DNA of 7,874 bases. Source: Synergistes sp. (GTDB lineage Bacteria; Synergistota; Synergistia; Synergistales; Synergistaceae). The stretch lies in contig JAEEYY010000003.1 in assembly GCA_016288355.1 (NCBI GenBank), positions 1 to 7,874 on the forward strand. The letters run 5' to 3'. Shown piece by piece: positions 1 through 6,626 of the stretch. Position 1 is the stretch's first letter, and each line of letters begins with the position of its first letter. A program made the position numbers and the translations under genes. Under the pieces are notes generated by a model, which did no database searches, was not told the origin of the DNA, and was given only the letters and a program-made list of their open reading frames with translations.

Positions 1-630
1 GGAGGAACACTGGAGCGTCTGGCGCTTGAGATACGCCATCTGCAGCGCACAGAGGTGCTGGAAGCGCTCGAGCCCTTTAAAAAAGGGCAGAAGGGCTCTT
101 CAGCGATGCCTCATAAAAAGAATCCGATACTCTGCGAAAGAGTCTGCGGAATGTCGAGGCTTCTGAGAGGATTTGCAGTCCCCGCGCTTGAGAATATCGC
201 TCTTTGGCATGAGCGTGACATCAGCCATTCGTCGGTGGAGCGCGTAATGTGGCCCGATGCATTCAGTCTGGCTCATTACATGACAAAAAAGATGATACAG
301 ATAATCAAAGGCCTTAATGTCGATACGGATAAGATGCTTGCCGATATAGACATAACAAAGGGACTGCTCTTTTCCGGACGCGTGCTGATAGCTCTTGTGG
401 AGAATGAAGGCATCAGCAGGGAAGAGGCATATGCTATCGCGCAGGACAACGCGATGCGCTGCTGGAACGAAAAAATCCCGCTTCTGGAACTGCTGAGCAA
501 AGATCCGCGTATTACAAAGATGAAGCGTTCCGAACTGGAAAGTTTGTTTGATTTGGAGTATTATCTTAAGCACATAGACGAAGTTTTCGCGCGTTTTCCC
601 GAACTGACAGACGCCGGAACTTCAAAATAA
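1..630 (+). CDS. purB: Adenylosuccinate lyase, C-terminal half (5' end outside window)
   Basis: PurB catalyses two steps of purine synthesis: cleavage of SAICAR to AICAR plus fumarate, and of adenylosuccinate to AMP plus fumarate. It is a cytosolic homotetramer. The frame is open from base 1 and gives 209 residues. The fumarase/aspartase superfamily signature GSSAMPHKKNP lies at residues 32-42; its second serine is the catalytic base in the flexible loop. It is followed by a stretch typical of PurB (LWHERDISHSSVERVMWPDA) and the helical C-terminal domain. From memory this aligns end to end with the last half of B. subtilis PurB (about 430 aa), so about half the protein, including the N-terminal catalytic histidine region, lies upstream. 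The internal GTG at 55 is not the start, because family homology continues before it. glpX follows after 19 bases without a terminator, implying co-transcription. Confidence 0.96.
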   Translation, partial: GGTLERLALEIRHLQRTEVLEALEPFKKGQKGSSAMPHKKNPILCERVCGMSRLLRGFAVPALENIALWHERDISHSSVERVMWPDAFSLAHYMTKKMIQIIKGLNVDTDKMLADIDITKGLLFSGRVLIALVENEGISREEAYAIAQDNAMRCWNEKIPLLELLSKDPRITKMKRSELESLFDLEYYLKHIDEVFARFPELTDAGTSK

Positions 631-649
631 AAATACGGAGGAGTTTATA

Positions 650-1660
650 ATGCCTGCACCTGACAGAAACCTGGCTCTGGAAATGGTTCGTGCGACAGAA
701 GCAGCAGCAATGGCCGCAGGACGCTGGATGGGACGCGGAGATAAGAACGGAGTCGACGGAGCGGCAGTCAACGCAATGCGCTTTGTTCTCAACACTGTCA
801 CAATGGACGGAGTCGTAGTTATCGGTGAGGGAGAAAAAGACGAAGCGCCTATGCTTTTCAACGGCGAGAAGCTCGGCACCGGAGATGAGCCGAAGGTCGA
901 TATCGCGGTCGACCCGATCGACGGCACACGACTTACTTCGCTCGGCCTTCCGAACGCAGTCAGCGTGGTAGCTTTTGCAGAACGCGGAACTCTCTTCAAC
1001 CCGCAGCATATATTCTATATGGATAAAATCGCAACAGGCCCCCGTGCGGCGCACGCGATCAACATCAACGCATCACCGTCAAACAATATCAGAGCGGTTG
1101 CGCGCGCACTCGGGAAATCGGTAGAAGATGTGACGGTCGTCGTCCTTGACAGACCACGCCATGCGGAACTCATCAAGGAGATCCGCGCCATGCATGCGCG
1201 CATCCGCCTTATACCGGACGGCGACGTTGCCGGAGCCCTTTCGACCTGCAAGCCGAACTCAGGCATAGACCTTCTTATGGGCGTAGGCGGCTCGCCTGAG
1301 GCAGTCATCACAGCATGCGCGTTCAAGTGCGTCGGCGGCAATATGCAGTGCAAACTTTGGCCGCGCAACGATGAAGAGCGCGAGAAATGCAAAGAAAAGG
1401 GCATGGACGTCAACAAGGTCCTCACGCTCAACGATCTTGTCAGCAGCGAAAACGTATTCTTCGCGGCAACCGGTGTTACGGACGGCGAGTGGCTTAAGGG
1501 CGTCCGTTATTCCGGAGACGGCATCGAAACATCATCGCTCGTCATGCGTGCGAAGAGCGGCACGATGCGCTATATAAACGCTGTCCACAACGTACAGAAA
1601 CTCGATGAGATAAGCGGCATCAAATACGGCGCGGACAACGGCGGCTATTCCTGCCTGTAA
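650..1660 (+). CDS. glpX: Class II fructose-1,6-bisphosphatase
   Basis: GlpX hydrolyses fructose 1,6-bisphosphate to fructose 6-phosphate and phosphate, the committed gluconeogenic step, using Mg2+ or Mn2+ in the cytosol. The 336 residues match the length of E. coli GlpX. Visible motifs are IGEGEKDEAPML (58-69), DPIDGT (88-93), IPDGDVAGAL (188-197) and GVGGSPEAV (211-219). By alignment from memory with the E. coli metal ligands Asp33, Glu57, Asp85, Glu88 and Glu213, the equivalents are Asp36, Glu60, Asp88, Asp91 and Glu217. The fourth is therefore Asp rather than Glu, a variation I believe occurs elsewhere in the family. The ATG is fixed by GGAGGAG at 637-643 with a 6-base spacer. The gene is second after purB and ends in a terminator. 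Some family members also act on sedoheptulose 1,7-bisphosphate; the sequence alone does not settle this. Confidence 0.96.
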   Translation: MPAPDRNLALEMVRATEAAAMAAGRWMGRGDKNGVDGAAVNAMRFVLNTVTMDGVVVIGEGEKDEAPMLFNGEKLGTGDEPKVDIAVDPIDGTRLTSLGLPNAVSVVAFAERGTLFNPQHIFYMDKIATGPRAAHAININASPSNNIRAVARALGKSVEDVTVVVLDRPRHAELIKEIRAMHARIRLIPDGDVAGALSTCKPNSGIDLLMGVGGSPEAVITACAFKCVGGNMQCKLWPRNDEEREKCKEKGMDVNKVLTLNDLVSSENVFFAATGVTDGEWLKGVRYSGDGIETSSLVMRAKSGTMRYINAVHNVQKLDEISGIKYGADNGGYSCL

Positions 1661-1684
1661 TTTAAACAGCCTGACATTACGCAT

Positions 1685-1715
1685 AAGGGCGGCGCTGCAA
1701 AGGCGCCGCCCTTTT
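1685..1715 (+). terminator. Rho-independent terminator of purB-glpX
   Basis: A perfect 11-bp, GC-rich stem pairs 1685-1695 (AAGGGCGGCGC) with 1703-1713 (GCGCCGCCCTT) around a 7-base loop and runs into TTTT at 1712-1715. It lies 24 bases after the glpX stop. On the other strand the stem is followed only by TTATGC, so it may act weakly for the convergent transporter gene, whose stop is 34 bases away. Confidence 0.9.
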
Positions 1716-1718
1716 CGC

Positions 1719-1731
1719 ATCGGCAGCCGAT
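1719..1731. repeat. Short inverted repeat in the convergent intergenic region
   Basis: ATCGGC (1719-1724) and GCCGAT (1726-1731) form a 13-base interrupted palindrome around one base; as RNA this would be a 5-bp stem with a 3-base loop. It sits between the glpX terminator and the end of the transporter gene. No clean T-tract follows on either strand, so a terminator role is doubtful. Confidence 0.3.
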
Positions 1732-1746
1732 CATTATTCTTTCAAG

Positions 1747-2604
1747 TTATTCGCTCTTTGACCGCATTGTGGTATAAAGTGCGGTGCCCAGGATAACTGC
1801 GCCTCCTGTAAGCTCGCGGACTGTCGGTATCTCATTAAGAATCAATGCTGCAAAGATTATTCCGTATACGCTTTCAATGCCGGCTATGATTCCGGCTGTC
1901 TGTGCGCGGACGTATTTCATTCCGCCGATGAAAAGAGAATGAGCCACTCCGGTAAAGAGTATACCGAGCAAGGCCAGCAGACCCATGTCGCGCGCGGAAA
2001 CAGCAGGGCGGCAGAAGATCAGCATAGGCAGCAGAAAGAGCGCAGCCGATCCCTGTTCATAAAAGGCAATGATGCTGCCCCCGTAGTCTTTAGCGAATTT
2101 TCTGTTTACCAAAGACATTGCTGCAAAAGCGGCGCTGCCGGCAATACCCCATAAAAGGCCTGCCGTCATATCGTTTTTAATATCAAAAGCAGGGACTATC
2201 AGCAGCACCCCCAGAAACATTATCATAGCTGCGGCGACGTCTGCTTTTTTCAGTTTTTCCGAGAACATTACAGGCTCTATAAAGGTAACGAAGATCGGAT
2301 ATGCCGAAAAGGTGAGAAGCGCTATTGCGACTGTAGAGAGCTGGACCGAGGCATAGAAAGCGGACCAGTGAAACGCAAGAAGCGCACCGGTCAATATCAT
2401 TGCAGCGCAGTCTTTTCTGCATTTCGGCCTTATATCTGTTTTTTTGACAAGGAAAAAAAGCCCCATCGAAACGGAGGCAAAAAATACCCTGCCAAGCGTT
2501 ATATACCTTGCCGGCAGATCGATCGATTTGCCGAATATCCCGGTGAGCCCGAAAAGCAGCACCGCCGCGTGGATCTGAAGCAGTCCCCTGCCGCGCTTAT
2601 CCAT
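1747..2604 (-). CDS. EamA/DMT-family ten-helix inner-membrane transporter
   Basis: This is a member of the drug/metabolite transporter superfamily, which exports or imports small metabolites across the cytoplasmic membrane; the substrate cannot be read from sequence. The 285 residues form two repeats of about five hydrophobic helices (roughly 8-140 and 145-280), the normal EamA layout and length. The first helix has the family-like stretch LLFGLTGIFGK and the second repeat opens with LLWGIAGSAAFAAMSLVNRK. Basic residues cluster at the N-terminus and short loops. I place the start at ATG 2604: AGGTGA lies 5 bases upstream, whereas the longer GTG start at 2613 falls inside that ribosome-binding site and has no good one of its own. 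The gene lies 87 bases downstream of the ADP-ribosylglycohydrolase gene on the same strand, with no clear terminator or promoter between, so the two are probably co-transcribed. Confidence 0.9.
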   Translation of the reverse strand: MDKRGRGLLQIHAAVLLFGLTGIFGKSIDLPARYITLGRVFFASVSMGLFFLVKKTDIRPKCRKDCAAMILTGALLAFHWSAFYASVQLSTVAIALLTFSAYPIFVTFIEPVMFSEKLKKADVAAAMIMFLGVLLIVPAFDIKNDMTAGLLWGIAGSAAFAAMSLVNRKFAKDYGGSIIAFYEQGSAALFLLPMLIFCRPAVSARDMGLLALLGILFTGVAHSLFIGGMKYVRAQTAGIIAGIESVYGIIFAALILNEIPTVRELTGGAVILGTALYTTMRSKSE

Positions 2605-2609
2605 CTGCT

Positions 2610-2615
2610 TCACCT
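2610..2615 (-). promoter_or_regulatory. Ribosome-binding site that decides the transporter start
   Basis: Reading the minus strand, AGGTGA (complementary to the 3' end of 16S rRNA) is followed by AGCAG and ATG at 2604, a 5-base spacer. The in-frame GTG at 2613 is made of bases of this site, which argues against its being the start. Confidence 0.6.
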
Positions 2616-2691
2616 GTTGAGTATTGCTTCCTGTCTCTTTTCATGGTCCCGGTGCCGCCGCCGCAGTCTTGCATGAACGGAAAACGCAGGG

Positions 2692-3849
2692 CTAATCCCA
2701 CTCTGTTCCTGCTGAGAAGACGGGATGCGGCTCGACCTCGAAGTATCCGGTCAGAGGATAGAACTCGGAATAGCTGTCACCGTAAAAGTAGTTTTCAAAG
2801 AAGAGATCAAACCCGTTTCGTGCAAGAGCGATGAAAGCATCCTCGAATGACGCAAAATCCAGCTTGTCGAAGATGACCGGGGCTGCGGTGGAGAAGTAGG
2901 CGGCCGGGGAACTTCCCTTTTCTGCGGTAACAAAAGCCCAGATCTCTTCGTCGGTCCCGGGGTCTCTTACCCACCAGCGGCAGTTTTCAGGTCGCAGCTT
3001 TACAATGTCCTGCGGTATGCCGCCCTCGGCGGCATGTCCTTCTTCGCTTTCGGTCGCGCAGCAGAAAAAGTTATAGCGCGAGCCGAGATATTTTTTATTG
3101 AACTCTTCTACGACCTGCAGCGCCTCCAGCGGCAGCAGTATAGGCAGCATAGCCACCCACCGTTTAGGAACGCTGCCGTAAAAGGCTTCCGCTATCGCGC
3201 CGGCTATGCATGCCTGCGTATCCGCGTCTCCGCCCAGTGAAACTGCATTGCAGACAGCATCCTCAAAGTCAGTGGAGTCGAGGAAGGCTATTATCGCCTC
3301 CGGGACGCTGCCCATGCATGTAGAGCTGAAGTGATATCCCGGGCGTATATCATCAATGGAACGGTCAAGGTCATAGCCGAACTTATCTGCGATGAAGCTT
3401 TTTATTTCATCTTTGCTTTTTCCGTTCCGGGCCATGAATACCGCGGCAGCTACCGCCTGCGCTCCCTTTATGCCTTCCGGATGGCTGTGGCTGGGCGCCG
3501 CGCTCTTTTCGGCTTCCTCAAGGACTTCTTCAAGAGTGTCGAATGCCCAGGCAACAGGCGACACGCGCATAGCGGAACCGTTGCCGAAGCTGTCCTGCGT
3601 TTCGCCGCTGTCCGAAAAACACCAGCTTTTAAATTTATGTCCGTATCCGGCCAGCGGATACGTGCGTCCCCACTCTTTTAAGGCGGACATATAGCCGCCC
3701 CCGTGAAGTAGCGCGTCCGCTGTTGCTATGGTGAGGACAGAATCGTCCGTAAAACGGCTTCTTTCGTTTATGAATTCGAATTCTTTCGATTTGTGCGGGT
3801 GTCCTTCAAAAACTGAACCTACTATATCGCCGACGATAGCGCCCAGCAT
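2692..3849 (-). CDS. ADP-ribosylglycohydrolase-family protein with unidentified C-terminal extension
   Basis: Family members (DraG/ARH type) use two Mg2+ ions to remove ADP-ribose from proteins or other acceptors. Residues 1-255 form the complete catalytic fold: N-terminal GAIVGDIVGSVFE (3-15); FTDDS (33-37), the first metal motif; GNGSAMRV (89-96); SHSHPEGIKGAQAVA (120-134); and GGDADTQACIAGA (206-218), whose D-x-D-T is the second metal motif. All key residues are present, so it should be active. At 385 residues it exceeds the roughly 260 usual for the bacterial single-domain form. Residues 256-385 form an aromatic- and acid-rich tail (for example CRWWVRD and FDLFFENYFYGD) that I do not recognise. 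The ATG at 3849 is the first start after in-frame TGA codons just upstream; its ribosome-binding site is weak. No toxin-like ADP-ribosyltransferase partner is visible. Substrate unknown. Confidence 0.9.
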   Translation of the reverse strand: MLGAIVGDIVGSVFEGHPHKSKEFEFINERSRFTDDSVLTIATADALLHGGGYMSALKEWGRTYPLAGYGHKFKSWCFSDSGETQDSFGNGSAMRVSPVAWAFDTLEEVLEEAEKSAAPSHSHPEGIKGAQAVAAAVFMARNGKSKDEIKSFIADKFGYDLDRSIDDIRPGYHFSSTCMGSVPEAIIAFLDSTDFEDAVCNAVSLGGDADTQACIAGAIAEAFYGSVPKRWVAMLPILLPLEALQVVEEFNKKYLGSRYNFFCCATESEEGHAAEGGIPQDIVKLRPENCRWWVRDPGTDEEIWAFVTAEKGSSPAAYFSTAAPVIFDKLDFASFEDAFIALARNGFDLFFENYFYGDSYSEFYPLTGYFEVEPHPVFSAGTEWD

Positions 3850-3883
3850 TCTTCATCACTCTCTTATTCCAAATTTAACTGCT

Positions 3884-3913
3884 ATTATACAGCACTGTCC
3901 CGTATAGTGTTCA
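3884..3913 (-). promoter_or_regulatory. Predicted sigma70-type promoter for the ADP-ribosylglycohydrolase unit
   Basis: On the minus strand, a perfect -10 TATAAT (3884-3889) lies 18 bases downstream of TGAACA (3908-3913), which matches TTGACA at 4 of 6 positions. The -10 is 34 bases from the start codon. It drives leftward transcription, divergent from mltG. Confidence 0.6.
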
Positions 3914-3925
3914 GTGCGGCGGCGT

Positions 3926-3942
3926 CAGCTGTTTTAAAGCTG
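3926..3942. repeat. Inverted repeat between the divergent promoters
   Basis: CAGCT (3926-3930) and AGCTG (3938-3942) are inverted copies around a 7-base AT-rich centre. The repeat falls between the two outward-facing -35 elements, where a shared regulator could bind. Five-base arms are short, so chance is a fair alternative. Confidence 0.3.
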
Positions 3943-3948
3943 CCTGTG

Positions 3949-3977
3949 CTTACAATCAGCACTTTTTACTATATAAT
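3949..3977 (+). promoter_or_regulatory. Predicted sigma70-type promoter for the mltG-tldD-ftsK operon
   Basis: A perfect -10 TATAAT (3972-3977) lies 17 bases downstream of CTTACA (3949-3954; 4 of 6 matches to TTGACA). The -10 ends 35 bases before the mltG ATG. No other promoter-like site was found in the operon. Confidence 0.7.
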
Positions 3978-4012
3978 AACCTGTATGTGATTTTCGAAAA
4001 GGAGAGCTTCTG

Positions 4013-5023
4013 ATGCCAAAGAAAAACAGTGATCTGATCTTTTTTCTGGCAGCCGCATCTTTTTACGCGCTCCTTATTTTTTTTGTGCCGCACGCATTTT
4101 CCAAACTGCCGTCCATTCTTTCCGAGAAAGTCAAAGTATTGATACCGGCAGGAGTTTCCGCGCAGCGTGCCGCAGCCATTTTAGAGGAAGCAGGGGTGGT
4201 TGAGAACGCGCAGGCGCTCGCGCGCGCGATGTCCGATATAGGCATAGACCGTGCGTTAAAGCCTGGGATCTACAGCCTGTTCCGCTCGACCCCGAAAAAT
4301 GTCGCGCGTCAGATGGCAAAGGCAAAGCCGGAAGTATTCAAATTCACTCTCATTCCCGGAGTCTCATACCGGAAAATAGCCGCGCTTTTCGGCAAGTATA
4401 AAGACGGGCGCGAACTGTTCGAAAAAGCAATGACCGACAAAGGTAATTTCCATGCATCAGTCCGCGATTATCTGCCGGAGGACCCGCATGCGCGTACGAT
4501 ATTTCTTATGCCTGACACCTATTTTGTCGCTCCGGGGGAAAACGTGGCGGCAGACTTTGTAAAAATGTCATCAAAACTCTGGTATGACAGAATCGGATCA
4601 AAGCTGCCGGAGGACCCTTCCAAAAAAACGATCGCAGACACAGGCATACTGGCGTCGCTTGTTGAGGGAGAGGCAAAAGCTGACGATGAGCGCCCGGTAC
4701 TTGCCGGAATATTTCTCAGACGCCTACGGAAGAAGATGAGACTTCAGTCCTGTGCCACAGTTATTTACGCATGGGAAGAGCGCGGGATAAAAAAGAAAAA
4801 TCTGTCGTATGACGATCTGAAAATTGACTCCCCCTATAACACATACAGAAACAAAGGACTGCCTCCCTCTCCGATATGCGTACCTTCCGACAAGTCATGG
4901 TTAGCCGCTCTGCACCCGGCAAAGAACGATTATCTGTTTTTCTTTGCAGGAAAAGACGGAAGGCACGTATTCAGCAAAAGCTACAGCGAACATCTGAAAA
5001 AACAGAAGGAAGCAGGGTTATGA
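4013..5023 (+). CDS. mltG: Endolytic murein transglycosylase MltG (YceG family)
   Basis: MltG is an inner-membrane lytic transglycosylase that cuts nascent glycan strands and is thought to set their length by terminating polymerisation. A single N-terminal membrane anchor (about residues 8-27) places the rest outside the cytoplasmic membrane. Residues 39-90 look like the LysM-like subdomain; the YceG catalytic domain follows. The catalytic glutamate is in ASLVEGEA, Glu218 here, the same number as reported for E. coli. Other family motifs are DERPVLAGIFLRRL (225-238), DSPYNTY (272-278), GLPPSPI (282-288) and GRHVFSKSYSEH near the end. The usual LQSDPTV is LQSCATV (244-250), a variant I recall in other lineages, so not a sign of inactivity. 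The 336 residues are normal length. The ATG is set by AAAGGAG at 3998-4004. The stop overlaps the next start (ATGA). Confidence 0.95.
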   Translation: MPKKNSDLIFFLAAASFYALLIFFVPHAFSKLPSILSEKVKVLIPAGVSAQRAAAILEEAGVVENAQALARAMSDIGIDRALKPGIYSLFRSTPKNVARQMAKAKPEVFKFTLIPGVSYRKIAALFGKYKDGRELFEKAMTDKGNFHASVRDYLPEDPHARTIFLMPDTYFVAPGENVAADFVKMSSKLWYDRIGSKLPEDPSKKTIADTGILASLVEGEAKADDERPVLAGIFLRRLRKKMRLQSCATVIYAWEERGIKKKNLSYDDLKIDSPYNTYRNKGLPPSPICVPSDKSWLAALHPAKNDYLFFFAGKDGRHVFSKSYSEHLKKQKEAGL

Positions 5024-5265
5024 GGCCTGAGATAGAAGCGCTTCATTTCACTGTGCCCCAGAAAGATATATACTATATCAGCTGGATCATAGACGCGGCG
5101 GAGGGCATAGGCTTTCTGCAGACAGACGATCCGAAGTCGGGAAGCATAACGATATTCTCTCCCGAAGAACAGAAAAAACACATTTACGCTTTGGTTTCGG
5201 CGCTGCGCGCCGAGGGGATAGACATTGCTGAAAATAAGAGAACAGACGAACGGGAGACAGAATGA
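5020..5265 (+). CDS. Small DUF4911-like protein of unknown function
   Basis: This 81-residue soluble protein lacks a signal peptide or membrane segment. It resembles, from memory, the DUF4911 family: a short fold with VPQKDIYYISWIIDAAEGIG near the start, then a beta-like stretch GSITIFSP, and a helix with ALVSALRAEGIDI. The last ten or so residues are charged and probably disordered. No function is established for the family to my knowledge. The start is ATG 5020, which shares ATGA with the mltG stop, with AAGGAAG at 5006-5012 as ribosome-binding site. The frame stays open upstream to 4876, but that part lies wholly inside mltG and is not real. Its own stop shares ATGA with the tldD start. 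Being coupled on both sides suggests production in fixed proportion to MltG and TldD, but does not reveal a role. Confidence 0.8.
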   Translation: MRPEIEALHFTVPQKDIYYISWIIDAAEGIGFLQTDDPKSGSITIFSPEEQKKHIYALVSALRAEGIDIAENKRTDERETE

Positions 5266-6626
5266 CTGATAAGTTTGAGTTTCTGCATGACTGCGTGGAG
5301 AGGGCCTTAAAAGGCGGGGCGGATCACGCCGACATATATCTGCAGAGCGGGGAAGGGCATTCCGCTCACTATGAGGACGGCAGGATCGACGAGATATCGT
5401 CATCCGCATCCGACGGGACAGGATGCCGGATAATATCGTGCGGCAGGACATTTTATTCACATACGCCCGGCTGCACGCCGTCCCATGTTTCTTCATCCTT
5501 TAAAGAGTGTGCCGAAGCTGCCGCGGTATGCGATATAAACGCTTCCGCATCATTCTCGCCGCTTCTTGAGGCCGGAGCGCCGATATCGCCCCCGGCTTTG
5601 GACTTTTTCAAAGAGATCGATTCTTCCCTCAAAAAGAAAACATCTCTTATAAGGCAGATATCATACCGCTATACGCTGTCGCATAAACGCATCGCCGTCA
5701 TTAAGCCGGACGGAGGCACAGCCTTTGACACGCGTTTTTATTCATCCTTTGCGGTGCAGGTCATAGCCGAAAAAAACGGACTTCTGCAGACAGGCGGTGA
5801 ACGCCGCTGTTTTTCGCTTCCGGAAAAAGACTTCTGGGGGAGCTCCGCTCCGATGGATGTGGCCGAAAAGGCGCTCATGCGGGCGCTGCTTATGCTGGAC
5901 GCAAAGCCGTGCCCTGCCGGGGTAATGAATGTCCTGATGGACGGTGAAGCCGGCGGCACGATAATACACGAGGCATGCGGACACGGGCTTGAAGCCGATA
6001 TAGTTGAAAAAGACCATTCCGTCTACCGCGGACGCACAGGACAAAAGGTCGCGCGTGAATGCGTCACGATGGTGGACGACGCAACGCTTCCGGGACTGTA
6101 CGGCTCATTTTCCTGCGATGACGAAGGAACGCCTGCCCAAAGAACGGTCCTGATAGAAAACGGCATTTTGAAGCGCTATATGACTGACGTGCTTTCCGCA
6201 CGCCTTTACGGGCTGCCCCTTACCGGCAACGGACGCCGTGAATCGTACAGGTGTATCCCGCTGCCGCGCATGAGCAATACATTCCTTATGCCCGGAAGCG
6301 ACGATTTTGATACAATGCTTGAAAAGACCGGCAGCGGCCTTTATGTAAAGAAGATGGGCGGCGGAGAAGTCGATCCTACATCCGGAGATTTTGTTTTTTA
6401 CATCACAGAGGGATATCTGATCGAAAAAGGCAGGATAACGACGCCTGTGCGCGGCGCAATACTCACCGGCAACGGACCCCGTGCGCTTGCCAATATCTCT
6501 GCGCTGGGGCATAATCTAACAATGGACCCCGGAATATGCGGGAAATCAGGACAGGGCGTGCCTGTAACAGACGGACAGCCATCCATGCTGATCGAGGGGC
6601 TTACCGTCGGAGGAAGCGAAGTCTGA
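5262..6626 (+). CDS. tldD: TldD-type metalloprotease
   Basis: TldD is the catalytic subunit of the TldD/TldE (PmbA) zinc protease, a cytosolic barrel-shaped heterodimer that degrades unfolded peptides and, in E. coli, processes microcin B17 and CcdA. The 454 residues are slightly shorter than E. coli TldD (481). The zinc site is HEACGH (236-241), with Cys426 in CGKSGQGVPV as the probable third ligand, matching the E. coli His-Glu-His-Cys arrangement. Other family blocks are DDEGTPAQRTVLIENGILK, TGNGRRESY, RMSNTF, GGGEVDPTSGDF and the terminal LTVGGSEV. All catalytic residues are present, which marks it as TldD rather than the inactive TldE. No tldE/pmbA gene is visible here; it may lie elsewhere, or the protein may act as a homodimer. 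ATG 5262 overlaps the preceding stop and has GGGAG at 5252-5256. The ftsK start overlaps its stop. Confidence 0.94.
   Translation: MTDKFEFLHDCVERALKGGADHADIYLQSGEGHSAHYEDGRIDEISSSASDGTGCRIISCGRTFYSHTPGCTPSHVSSSFKECAEAAAVCDINASASFSPLLEAGAPISPPALDFFKEIDSSLKKKTSLIRQISYRYTLSHKRIAVIKPDGGTAFDTRFYSSFAVQVIAEKNGLLQTGGERRCFSLPEKDFWGSSAPMDVAEKALMRALLMLDAKPCPAGVMNVLMDGEAGGTIIHEACGHGLEADIVEKDHSVYRGRTGQKVARECVTMVDDATLPGLYGSFSCDDEGTPAQRTVLIENGILKRYMTDVLSARLYGLPLTGNGRRESYRCIPLPRMSNTFLMPGSDDFDTMLEKTGSGLYVKKMGGGEVDPTSGDFVFYITEGYLIEKGRITTPVRGAILTGNGPRALANISALGHNLTMDPGICGKSGQGVPVTDGQPSMLIEGLTVGGSEV

Noticed and set aside
566..1054. Long minus-strand frames opposite purB and glpX, and similar ones opposite tldD and ftsK.
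   Set aside because: They lie antisense to clearly conserved genes, show no recognisable domains and have the composition expected of shadow frames.
2597..2644. A 15-codon mini-frame on the minus strand (ATG at 2644, TAA at 2599-2597) overlapping the transporter start, as a possible leader peptide.
   Set aside because: No ribosome-binding site precedes it and its residues show no regulatory pattern.
2692..3849. A toxin-antitoxin or defence role for the ADP-ribosylglycohydrolase (as with macrodomain or ARH antitoxins).
   Set aside because: No ADP-ribosyltransferase or other toxin gene is adjacent; its neighbours are a transporter and housekeeping genes.
4742..4765. MltG motif LQSCATV instead of LQSDPTV as a sign of a defective enzyme.
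   Set aside because: The catalytic glutamate and the downstream SPYNTY and GLPP motifs are intact, and I recall the Cys-Ala variant in other lineages.
4876..5019. Upstream open extension of the small gene in the +1 frame of mltG.
   Set aside because: It overlaps the conserved C-terminal domain of mltG, and the ATG at 5020 has its own ribosome-binding site and a standard ATGA overlap.
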